Source of the DNA: Deltaproteobacteria bacterium
GTDB lineage: Bacteria > Myxococcota > XYA12-FULL-58-9
Direction: 5' to 3'
Length of the DNA: 64,000 nt
Assembly (NCBI GenBank): GCA_016218825.1
Contig: JACRCV010000034.1
Span: forward strand, 62,001-126,000
Below, piece after piece: positions 1 through 6,776 of this stretch (within the stretch, counting starts at the first letter, position 1; each line of letters opens with the position of its first letter). A program made the translations under genes and the position numbers. The notes under the pieces were generated by a model, which saw only the letters and a program-made list of their open reading frames with translations, had not been told where the DNA came from and did no database searches.

Positions 1-623
1 AGCAGGCCGGCGGGGACGGCGGTGGCGCTCGCCCGCATCGCGTCGAAGTCGAAGCTCGACGCGGCGGCGCCGAAGATGGTGAAGAACGCGAGCAGGCACG
101 CGGTGCCGAGGTGGGTGGCGACCAGGTAGACCCACGCGGCGCGGCGGACCTCGGCGGCGCTGCCGTCGTAGAGCACGAGGACGAACGACGACAGTGACAT
201 CACCTCCCAGGCGAGGAGGAACAGGACGCCGTTTTGCGCCACCACCACGAGCAGCATGCTGGCGATCAGGGTGTTGAACGCCAGCCAGTGGACGCCGAGC
301 GTGCCGTTGGCGTGCGCCGGGTCGAGGTAACGGGCGCCGTAGATCGCGGCGAGCACACCGAGCACCGCCATCGGTACGACGAACAGCGCCGCGAGCGGGT
401 CGAGGCCGACGCGGAGCGCGGCCCCGGGCATGCTCCAGGGGAGGCTGGCGACGAGGGTGCCGCCCCCAAACAGCGTCGGCAGCGCGGGCACGAGCACCAG
501 ACCCGCGCCGAAGATGGCGCCCGTGACCGCGACGCGGGTCGCGAGCGTGGCGCGCCGGTAGCAGAGCGCTGCCATCACGCCGCTGCCGACGAGCGTGCCG
601 AGGCCGGTGAAGAACAGAGCCAT
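1..623 (-). CDS. HyfB/NuoL-like proton-translocating membrane subunit (partial, C-terminus outside window)
   Basis: About 207 N-terminal residues are visible; the frame runs off the left edge. The product is very hydrophobic, with several membrane segments from residue 1. Around residue 140 it carries LLAWEVMSLSSFVLVLYDG, the motif typical of hydrogenase-4 component B / formate hydrogenlyase subunit 3 and related NuoL/MrpA-type antiporter subunits. In that family the protein is an ion-translocating inner-membrane subunit of a hydrogenase-like or Mrp-like complex. The ATG at 623 lies 5 nt after the stop of the upstream HTH/EIIA gene, with an AGGA ribosome site overlapping that stop region, so the two are probably one transcript. 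The partner subunits would lie left of the window, so whether this is a hydrogenase, FHL-like or orphan antiporter module cannot be decided. Confidence 0.75.
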   Translation of the reverse strand, partial: MALFFTGLGTLVGSGVMAALCYRRATLATRVAVTGAIFGAGLVLVPALPTLFGGGTLVASLPWSMPGAALRVGLDPLAALFVVPMAVLGVLAAIYGARYLDPAHANGTLGVHWLAFNTLIASMLLVVVAQNGVLFLLAWEVMSLSSFVLVLYDGSAAEVRRAAWVYLVATHLGTACLLAFFTIFGAAASSFDFDAMRASATAVPAGL

Positions 624-628
624 CAACG

Positions 629-1327
629 TTATCCTGGCGGCGGCGCCGAGGGGGGCCGGAGCCGCGCTTCGACGCCCTTGATGGCGGCGATGATGGTCGC
701 GGGGTCGGCTTTGGCGGCGAGGACGTGCTTGACCTCGGGCTCGCGGAGCAACAACGACAGGCGCGACAAGAGGTGCAGGTGGATCGGCACGGTCGGTGAC
801 AGCAACAAGAACAGGATGTGGACCGGGCGGTTGTCGAGGGCCGCGAAGTCGATCGGCGTCGCCAAGAAACACAATGATATTGCCGGTTTGACGCCGTGGA
901 GGATGATCGGGTTTCGCACGTGGGGGATGGCGATGCCGCCGCCGATGCCGGTGGAGCCGAGGGCTTCGCGGGCGAGGAGGACGCTCAAGAGGCCGTCGCG
1001 ATCGATCTTCGGCGGCAGGTTCAGCAGGCCGACGACGGTGCGCAGCGCGGTCGCGGTGTCGTGGCCGGCGGCGTCGTACGAGATGCCCCCTTGAGTGAGA
1101 GCTTCGACCACGGTGGGCAGGATCTGGCTCTGGTGCGCGGCGACCGGCGCGATCTCAGGCGCGGCCTTGACGCCGTGGGTGGTGGCCCACTCGAGGAGCT
1201 CGGCGCGGTTGAAGCGGACCTGGCGGTCGAGGTGGCTGGCGGGCAGCTCGCCCTGGCGCACCCAGCGGTAGATGGTGGCTTCGGATACCGACAGGAGCTT
1301 GGCGGCGTCACGGACCGTCAGCTGCAT
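629..1327 (-). CDS. Helix-turn-helix / PTS EIIA (PtsN-like) fusion regulator
   Basis: 232 residues. Residues 1-50 form a MerR/excisionase-type helix-turn-helix (LTVRDAAKLLSVSEATIYRW). Residues about 70-232 form a PTS IIA domain of the fructose/nitrogen class, with the motif TGIGGGIAIPHVRNP; His136 in it is the expected phospho-acceptor. The family links phosphotransfer status to regulation, so this is probably a DNA-binding regulator sensing EIIA phosphorylation. I chose the ATG at 1327 because it follows a strong AGGGGGGAG ribosome site and lies downstream of a good promoter (1370-1397). A longer in-frame start at 1381 would fall inside that promoter. The HyfB-like gene follows after 5 nt, suggesting that the regulator controls, or is co-expressed with, an ion-pumping complex. 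Confidence 0.82.
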   Translation of the reverse strand: MQLTVRDAAKLLSVSEATIYRWVRQGELPASHLDRQVRFNRAELLEWATTHGVKAAPEIAPVAAHQSQILPTVVEALTQGGISYDAAGHDTATALRTVVGLLNLPPKIDRDGLLSVLLAREALGSTGIGGGIAIPHVRNPIILHGVKPAISLCFLATPIDFAALDNRPVHILFLLLSPTVPIHLHLLSRLSLLLREPEVKHVLAAKADPATIIAAIKGVEARLRPPSAPPPG

Positions 1328-1369
1328 CGCTCCCCCCTGAATCTGGAGCACGCGCCGCGCACGGCGCGC

Positions 1370-1397
1370 CTTATAGGGCATTCTGCGATCTAGTCAA
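1370..1397 (-). promoter_or_regulatory. Sigma-70-type promoter for the HTH/EIIA-HyfB unit
   Basis: Read on the minus strand: -35 TTGACT (1392-1397), a 16-nt spacer, and -10 TATAAG (1370-1375). Each hexamer matches 5 of 6 consensus positions. Transcription would start near 1363, leaving a leader of about 36 nt before the ATG at 1327. Confidence 0.6.
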
Positions 1398-1464
1398 GCA
1401 CGGGGGTGGTGGCACTTGACCGCCACAGGGTCGAATGGTCTGTTCCGATGCGAAGGCGAAACTG

Positions 1465-2676
1465 ATGGCCGAGCGTTTTGGTGGATACTCCCTCCTCGAG
1501 CAGATCGGCGTCGGCGGAATGGCCGAGGTCTTCCTCGCCCGTCACTCCGGGGTCGAGGGCTTCGAGAAGGAGATCGTGATCAAGAGGATCCGGCCGCACC
1601 TGTCGGCGATCCCGTCGTTCGTCAACATGTTCTTGGGCGAGGCCAAGCTCGCGGCGCAGCTCAATCACCCCAACATCGTCCAGATCTACGACCTCGGAAA
1701 GATCAAAGACTCGTTCTTCATCGCGATGGAGTACGTGCCGGGGCGCGACATGTCGGCGGTGATCCCGAAGAGCAAGGCGACGGCCATCCCGTTCCCGGTC
1801 GAGTACGCTCTGAAGATCGCCAGCAACGTCTGCGAGGCCTTGTACTTCGCGCACACCAAGGCCGACGCGCTCGGGATGCCGCTGCACATCGTGCATCGCG
1901 ACGTGTCGCCGGAGAACATCCGCGTCGCCTGGACCGGGACGGTGAAGATCCTCGACTTCGGCATCGCCAAGGCCGCGACCCAGCTGCACGAGACCAAGGC
2001 CGGCGAGATCAAGGGCAAGCTGATCTACATGTCGCCGGAGCAGGTGATGGGCAAGGACGTCGACCACCGCTCCGACATCTTCTCGTTGGGGGTGGTGCTC
2101 TACGAGTGGTTCACCGGGCTGAAGTTGTTCTCGGGCGAGAACGATCTCGCGATCATGAACAACATCATCGAGGGCAAGATCTATCCGCCGAGCTACTTCC
2201 GCGACGACATCCCCGCCGAGGTCGAGTCGATCCTGATGAAGGCGCTGGAGAAGGAGCCGAAGCGGCGCTACGCCAACGCCTGCGACATGCAGCTCGACAT
2301 CGACACCTACCTCGCGGGCTGCGAGTTCACGCCCTCCAACATCCACCTCGCGAACTTCATGAAGCAGCTGTTCAAGGACGAGCTCGCGGCCGAGAAGGAG
2401 CGGCGCCTCGCCGAGACCCCGCCGTCGCCGGCGCGGTTTTCGGGCGCGAGCCCCAAGGTCAGCGCGCCACCGCCGCCGCCGATCCAGACCGGCGGCTCCG
2501 GAGAGCTCGAGGTGTCGGCCGAGGTCCTCGAGGAGGAGGACACCAAGGACGCGCTGCTGGTCGCGTTGCCGCCGGAAGAGATGCACAAGCTCAAGCGTAT
2601 GGCGATCGCGAAGTCGACGACGATCGAGAGCATCGTCAAAGAGATCGTCGCGACCTTCCTGAAGTTTCAGAGCTGA
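1465..2676 (+). CDS. Eukaryotic-like Ser/Thr protein kinase
   Basis: 403 residues from the chosen start. Numbered from the alternative upstream start at 1435, the kinase hallmarks are all present: a glycine-rich loop GVGGMAEV (25-32), the catalytic lysine in VIK (Lys50), HRDVSPEN with catalytic Asp156, DFG (Asp174) and SPEQ in place of APE. It is a Pkn2/STPK-type kinase expected to be active. The catalytic domain ends near residue 300. A Pro/Ala-rich linker follows, then a short C-terminal helix rich in Lys, Ile and Thr. No membrane segment or PASTA domain is visible, so it is probably cytoplasmic. I preferred the ATG at 1465 because it has an AAGG site about 8 nt upstream; the ATG at 1435 has none and sits close to a TTGACC element at 1416. 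It converges with the next gene with 4 bp between stops. Confidence 0.88.
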   Translation: MAERFGGYSLLEQIGVGGMAEVFLARHSGVEGFEKEIVIKRIRPHLSAIPSFVNMFLGEAKLAAQLNHPNIVQIYDLGKIKDSFFIAMEYVPGRDMSAVIPKSKATAIPFPVEYALKIASNVCEALYFAHTKADALGMPLHIVHRDVSPENIRVAWTGTVKILDFGIAKAATQLHETKAGEIKGKLIYMSPEQVMGKDVDHRSDIFSLGVVLYEWFTGLKLFSGENDLAIMNNIIEGKIYPPSYFRDDIPAEVESILMKALEKEPKRRYANACDMQLDIDTYLAGCEFTPSNIHLANFMKQLFKDELAAEKERRLAETPPSPARFSGASPKVSAPPPPPIQTGGSGELEVSAEVLEEEDTKDALLVALPPEEMHKLKRMAIAKSTTIESIVKEIVATFLKFQS

Positions 2677-2680
2677 GGGG

Positions 2681-3661
2681 CTACTCGCGGCCGGTGCGGC
2701 GGCGGTTGCCGACCAGCGGTTGGCGGGCCAGCATGCGGCCGACGGCGTCGTAGGAGCTCGTGCCTTCGGCGGCGAGCTCGGGGGCGGTGGCGCACCACTG
2801 GGTGTAGTCCAAGAGCACGTCGGAGATCTTCTCCCAGACCTCGTGCGACGCGTGCATCGGGCTCAGGACGCCGACGATACCCCAGAGCTCGCGGCCGGAG
2901 GTGCTGAACTCTTGCAGGCCGTCGCGTAGCAGCGCCTGCTTGCGTTGGTTGATGCCGCCGAAGAAGCCGCGGGAGCGGATGTGGGTGCCGTAGAACAGCA
3001 GCACCAACGCCCGGTAGCCGCGGGCGATCGGCACCAGGTCGCGCAGGGATTGCAGCGCTTGCAGGAAGCGCTCGATGCGGACCACGTCCCGGTCGTGGCG
3101 CAGGCGGAAGCCGGCCTCGGGATCGTAGATCGGCATGCCGACCTCGCCGCCCAAGAACGCCTCGATGGCCTCGTCGAACTGTGTCAACAGCGCGCCGTGG
3201 TCGACGCTGATGCCGAACTCGTCGCCGAAGTCGGCGTCGGAGAGCAGGTCGACGATGAGGTCGTCCGCCGGGATGGTCTCGACCGCCGGCTCGACCGCGA
3301 AGCGGGGGTCGGCCTCGTCGAGCTGCGCCTGGCACATCTCCCAGAGGAAGTTGAGGTAGCGGTCGCTGGCGACGAGCGCCAAGACCAGCTCGCGCTTGTC
3401 GCCGAGGACGCGCATGGTGTCGGCGAGGTAGGCGAACTCCTTCTGGAACACCGGGTCGCCCTGGCGCGCGAGGTCGAAGCAGATCAGGCAGCTGGCGAAC
3501 TGCGCTCGCTCGCCGCCCTTCTTACGCAGCACGTCGAGGTAGAGCCGCAACCGCTCCGGTTTGTGCTGGAACGCGTAGCACAGCGCCAGGATGTCATCGA
3601 CGCCCAGCGCCGCGGCTTCCTCGCGCAGGCTGCTCTCCGCCGTTGTCAGCTCGTCGGTCAT
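2681..3661 (-). CDS. Hypothetical protein, 326 residues, mostly helical
   Basis: I do not recognise a family. The sequence is soluble, acidic and predicted mostly helical. It has a run of Leu/Arg-rich helices at residues 20-120 and an aromatic stretch near residue 225 (ALVLLFYGTHIRSRGFFGG). No signal peptide, membrane helix or catalytic motif is visible. It starts with ATG at 3661 and is served by a clear promoter at 3743-3771, so it is a real, independently transcribed gene. It converges on the kinase gene, leaving only 4 bp between stops. Functional coupling to the kinase is possible but is only inferred from position. Confidence 0.75.
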   Translation of the reverse strand: MTDELTTAESSLREEAAALGVDDILALCYAFQHKPERLRLYLDVLRKKGGERAQFASCLICFDLARQGDPVFQKEFAYLADTMRVLGDKRELVLALVASDRYLNFLWEMCQAQLDEADPRFAVEPAVETIPADDLIVDLLSDADFGDEFGISVDHGALLTQFDEAIEAFLGGEVGMPIYDPEAGFRLRHDRDVVRIERFLQALQSLRDLVPIARGYRALVLLFYGTHIRSRGFFGGINQRKQALLRDGLQEFSTSGRELWGIVGVLSPMHASHEVWEKISDVLLDYTQWCATAPELAAEGTSSYDAVGRMLARQPLVGNRRRTGRE

Positions 3662-3742
3662 CGATCCTCACCCGCGACGAAGCGCGGGCTGGCAGCAGGT
3701 AGGACCCGGCCGCGATGGTCGCGGGGAGAGGCCCGACCGGGG

Positions 3743-3771
3743 AGTCTAGGGGCGGCGACGCGCTGAGTCAA
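3743..3771 (-). promoter_or_regulatory. Promoter of the 326-residue hypothetical gene
   Basis: On the minus strand: -35 TTGACT (3766-3771), spacer of exactly 17 nt, and -10 TAGACT (3743-3748). The start codon at 3661 lies about 75 nt downstream of the expected transcription start. Confidence 0.6.
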
Positions 3772-3878
3772 ACGACGATTACGGCGCGCCGGTCACCGAA
3801 GGCGGCGCAGGGCGGCCGCGACTCGATTGGCTCACGACCTCGCGACCCGTCCCGACGCGCTCACGGCCCGCCGATTTC

Positions 3879-3906
3879 TTGCGCAATCCATAAGCCGTCC
3901 TAGACT
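3879..3906 (+). promoter_or_regulatory. Candidate promoter of the pilMNOPQ-aroK operon
   Basis: TTGCGC (3879-3884), 16-nt spacer, TAGACT (3901-3906). The -35 is weak, but the -10 is identical to the one used by the divergent gene. The pilM ATG lies about 90 nt downstream. No sigma-54 type GG-N10-GC element was noticed. Confidence 0.45.
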
Positions 3907-3997
3907 GAGGACCGGGACGACTGTCCGCAGGCGCGTGGGCCCATTCCGGGGCGCGAGCGCTTGGTGCCGCGAGCGGCGGCGGGAAGGACGAGGGCAG

Positions 3998-5056
3998 ATG
4001 GCACGCGAGAAGTTGTGCGTCGGCATCGACATCGGCGCCAGCTCGGTCAAGCTGTGCCAGCTGAAGGTCAGCAAAGGCGGCCAGGCGCTCGTCAACTTCG
4101 GGTTGGTGCCGTTGCCGTCCGAGGCGGTGGTCGACGGCGCGTTGATGAACGCGCCGCGCATCGTCGAGGCGATTCAGGAGCTGGTGGCGGCGCACAAGAT
4201 CAAGAACAAGCGCGTCGCGATCTCGGTCTCCGGTCACTCGGTGATCATCAAGAAGATCCCGTTGCCGCAGATGACGCGCGACGAGCTCGAAGAGTCGATT
4301 CAATGGGAGGCGGAGCAGTTCATTCCGTTCGACATCCAGGACGTCAACATCGACGTCCAGATCGTCAACCCCAAGTCGGCGCAGCAGGGGCAGATGGACG
4401 TGGTCCTGGTGGCGGCGAAGAAGGACCTGGTCAACGAGTACACCTCGCTGATCGCCGAGGCCGGCCTGCAGGCGGTGGTCTGCGACGTCGACGCCTTCGC
4501 GATCCAGAACATGTTCACCACCAACTACGACGTCCCGCCGGCCGAGACCGTAGCGCTCGTGAACGTCGGCGCCTCGAAGACCAACATCAACATCGTCGCC
4601 GCCGGCAACCCGAGCTTCACCCGCGACCTGACGATCGGCGGCAACGCGTTCACCGAAGAGATCCAGAAGCAGATGAACCTGTCGTTCGACGAGGCCGAGG
4701 CCTTGAAGATCGGCGGCAAGGACAACCGCGACACCGACGTCGTCATCCCCCAAGACGTCGAGCGGGCGCTGCAGTCGGTGGCCGAGAACCTGACCAGCGA
4801 GGTGCAGCGCTCCATCGACTTCTACTCGGCGACCAGCGCCGACCCCGCGCCCTCGCAGCTCTATCTCGTGGGCGGCAGCGCCCGCTTGTTGGCGTTGTCG
4901 CGCTCGATGGAGGCGCGCATCGGCGTGCCGGTGCACGTCGCCGATCCCTTCCGCCAGATCCAGGTCAGCCCCCAGGACGCCGACTACGTCAAGGCCTTCG
5001 GTCCGACCGCCGGGGTCGCGGTCGGCCTGGCGCTGCGCTCCGAGGGGGACGGCTGA
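3998..5056 (+). CDS. pilM: PilM, type IV pilus inner-membrane platform ATPase-like protein
   Basis: 352 residues. It begins with the actin-like nucleotide-binding motif CVGIDIGASSVKLCQL, as PilM does, and is of typical PilM length. PilM is a cytoplasmic actin-fold protein that binds the N-terminus of PilN and anchors the PilN/O/P alignment complex of the type IV pilus machine. I chose the ATG at 3998 because it has GGAAGG and GAGGG ribosome sites just upstream and starts right at the PilM homology. The stop overlaps the pilN start (TGATG). It is the first gene of a pilM-N-O-P-Q-aroK cluster, an order conserved in many proteobacteria. Confidence 0.94.
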   Translation: MAREKLCVGIDIGASSVKLCQLKVSKGGQALVNFGLVPLPSEAVVDGALMNAPRIVEAIQELVAAHKIKNKRVAISVSGHSVIIKKIPLPQMTRDELEESIQWEAEQFIPFDIQDVNIDVQIVNPKSAQQGQMDVVLVAAKKDLVNEYTSLIAEAGLQAVVCDVDAFAIQNMFTTNYDVPPAETVALVNVGASKTNINIVAAGNPSFTRDLTIGGNAFTEEIQKQMNLSFDEAEALKIGGKDNRDTDVVIPQDVERALQSVAENLTSEVQRSIDFYSATSADPAPSQLYLVGGSARLLALSRSMEARIGVPVHVADPFRQIQVSPQDADYVKAFGPTAGVAVGLALRSEGDG

Positions 5057-5619
5057 TGCTGCGCATCAACTTACTGCCGACCAAGGCCGCCAAGAAACAC
5101 GAGGGCATGCGCCAGGAGATCCTGGTCATCGTCGCGCTGCTGTTGGTGGTCGTGGTCGGCCTCTACATCTGGTCGCACCTGATCGGCTCCGATCTGTCGG
5201 CGATGGACACTCGCATCGCCACCGTCAGCCAAGAGATCGCGCAGCTGCGTCAGGACGTGGTGCGGGTGGAGGATTTCAAGAAGAAGGCCGAGGTGCTCGA
5301 GAAGAAGATCGGCGTCATCACCCGGCTGCAAAGCCAGCGCACCGGCCCGGCCCACCTGCTCGATGATCTGGCGGTGATCCTCACCGAGCAGCACAAGGTG
5401 TGGCTGACGCGGCTCGTGGAGGGCGGCGGCGCGCTGGTGCTCGAGGGGGGGGCGATGGAGCACGAGAACATCTCCGACTTTCAGCTGGCGCTCGAGAAGC
5501 GCTCGAAGTTCATCACCGCGCCGGCCTTGGGCACGGTGAAGTCGAACGACAGTCACGGCGGCGGCGTGGTTTACATTGAGTGGAAGATGACCTGTAAGAC
5601 CAACTACTCGGGGAGCTAG
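5056..5619 (+). CDS. pilN: PilN, type IV pilus alignment protein
   Basis: 187 residues. It starts with MLRINLLPTK, the conserved PilM-binding INLLP motif. A single transmembrane helix follows (about residues 24-44), then a periplasmic coiled coil and a ferredoxin-like C-terminal domain. This is the standard PilN architecture: it bridges cytoplasmic PilM to periplasmic PilO. Its ATG shares a base with the pilM stop codon, so the two are translationally coupled. pilO starts 5 nt after its stop. Confidence 0.93.
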   Translation: MLRINLLPTKAAKKHEGMRQEILVIVALLLVVVVGLYIWSHLIGSDLSAMDTRIATVSQEIAQLRQDVVRVEDFKKKAEVLEKKIGVITRLQSQRTGPAHLLDDLAVILTEQHKVWLTRLVEGGGALVLEGGAMEHENISDFQLALEKRSKFITAPALGTVKSNDSHGGGVVYIEWKMTCKTNYSGS

Positions 5620-5624
5620 CCACC

Positions 5625-6212
5625 ATGGAGAAGTTTCTCCAGCACTACGCCAAGATTCCCGCCAAGCAGCGCTACGCGCTGGCGGGGTTGATCGCCGTGG
5701 CGATGGTGGGCGGCTACTACTACCTCTATCACCTGGACGACACCCGGCGGCTCTCCGACTTGCAGCAGCAGTATGCCAAGCTCGAGGCGGAGCGCGCCGA
5801 GAAGCAGGCCTACATCGACAACCTCGCCAAGTACGAGGCCCGTTTGAACGAGCTGCAGCAAGACCTGAACAAGGCGCGGGCGCAGCTCCCGGACGCCGCC
5901 GACGTGCCGCAGCTGTTGGCGCAGCTCGGCAACAAGGCCCGGCAGTCCGGCCTCACCATCGTCAACTTCGAGCCCAAGGGCGAGTCGCTGCGCGAGTTCG
6001 TCGCCGAGCTCAACTTCGCCACCCAGGTGAAGGGCTCGTACCACGAGGTCGCGACCTTCATCGACTCGGTCGGCAAGCTCGACCGCATCGTCAACGTCTC
6101 GGCGCTGAGCCTGGAGACCCCGAAGACCGTCAACAAGAAGATCTTGCTGGACGCCAAGTTCACGCTCTCGACCTTCCGTTTCCTCGGGGACCAGCCGGAG
6201 AAGAAGAAATGA
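5625..6212 (+). CDS. pilO: PilO, type IV pilus alignment protein
   Basis: 195 residues. A short cytoplasmic N-terminus is followed by a transmembrane helix (about 17-36), a periplasmic coiled coil (about 40-95) and a C-terminal globular domain, as in PilO. PilO pairs with PilN and contacts PilP in the periplasm. The start lies 5 nt after the pilN stop, and the gene overlaps pilP by four bases (ATGA at 6209-6212). Confidence 0.93.
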   Translation: MEKFLQHYAKIPAKQRYALAGLIAVAMVGGYYYLYHLDDTRRLSDLQQQYAKLEAERAEKQAYIDNLAKYEARLNELQQDLNKARAQLPDAADVPQLLAQLGNKARQSGLTIVNFEPKGESLREFVAELNFATQVKGSYHEVATFIDSVGKLDRIVNVSALSLETPKTVNKKILLDAKFTLSTFRFLGDQPEKKK

Positions 6213-6757
6213 GCGCCCGCAGCGATTATCACCGCCGCGCGCTGGCGGTGCTCCTGGTGCTGACCTCGGCCTGCGCGAGCGAAGAGAGCGGCGGCATGGC
6301 CGCGGCGCCTGCCGGCCCGGCGAAGAAGGCCGGCGGTGCAGGCGCGGCCAGCGTCGAGAAGGCGGAGGCGGCGGCGCCGGCTTCGACCTGGGCCTATTCG
6401 CCGATCGGCAAACGGGACCCGTTTCACTCCTACCTCGCCGACCTCGACGAACAGGTGAACAGCGAGCGCGAGCACAAGATTGAAGAGACCGAGAAGTACG
6501 AGCTCGACCAGTATCGATTGACCGGGCTCGTGACCGGCACCGCGCAGCCGAACGCGATGGTCGAGGATCCGACCGGCCGCGGCCACGTGCTGCACATCGG
6601 CACGCGACTCGGGAAGAACGGCGGTCGGGTGACCCGGATCGCCGACGACGCCATCGTCGTCACCGAGGAGTTCCGCGCCCCCACCGGCGAGCGCGTCCGT
6701 CTGCCGATCACGATCAAGCTGCCGAAACCCGACCTCGAAACGAGCGACCGGCCTTGA
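6209..6757 (+). CDS. pilP: PilP, type IV pilus periplasmic lipoprotein
   Basis: 182 residues. A lipoprotein signal ends at LTSAC (Cys at about residue 23). A disordered Ala/Gly/Lys-rich linker follows. Then comes the PilP signature YSPIGKRDPFHSYL near residue 70, and a beta-rich C-terminal domain. PilP links the PilN/PilO complex to the N-terminal domains of the PilQ secretin. The start overlaps pilO by ATGA, and pilQ begins 19 nt after its stop. Confidence 0.93.
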   Translation: MSARSDYHRRALAVLLVLTSACASEESGGMAAAPAGPAKKAGGAGAASVEKAEAAAPASTWAYSPIGKRDPFHSYLADLDEQVNSEREHKIEETEKYELDQYRLTGLVTGTAQPNAMVEDPTGRGHVLHIGTRLGKNGGRVTRIADDAIVVTEEFRAPTGERVRLPITIKLPKPDLETSDRP

Positions 6758-6776
6758 AGCAGTCGAGGAGCCACTG

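Larger units (their letters stand above)
3662..3997. other. Divergent intergenic region (336 bp) with two promoters
   Basis: No gene is seen here. It holds the minus-strand promoter of the 326-residue gene (3743-3771) and a plus-strand promoter candidate for the pil operon (3879-3906). Both use the same -10 hexamer, TAGACT. In-frame extension of pilM upstream to 3827 is possible, but its residues look like non-coding translation (basic, no similarity to PilM). Confidence 0.6.

Noticed and set aside
1409-1426. Inverted repeat GTGGC ... GCCAC as an operator for the HTH/EIIA regulator
   Set aside because: Five-base arms around a TTGACC are too short to separate from chance in GC-rich DNA.
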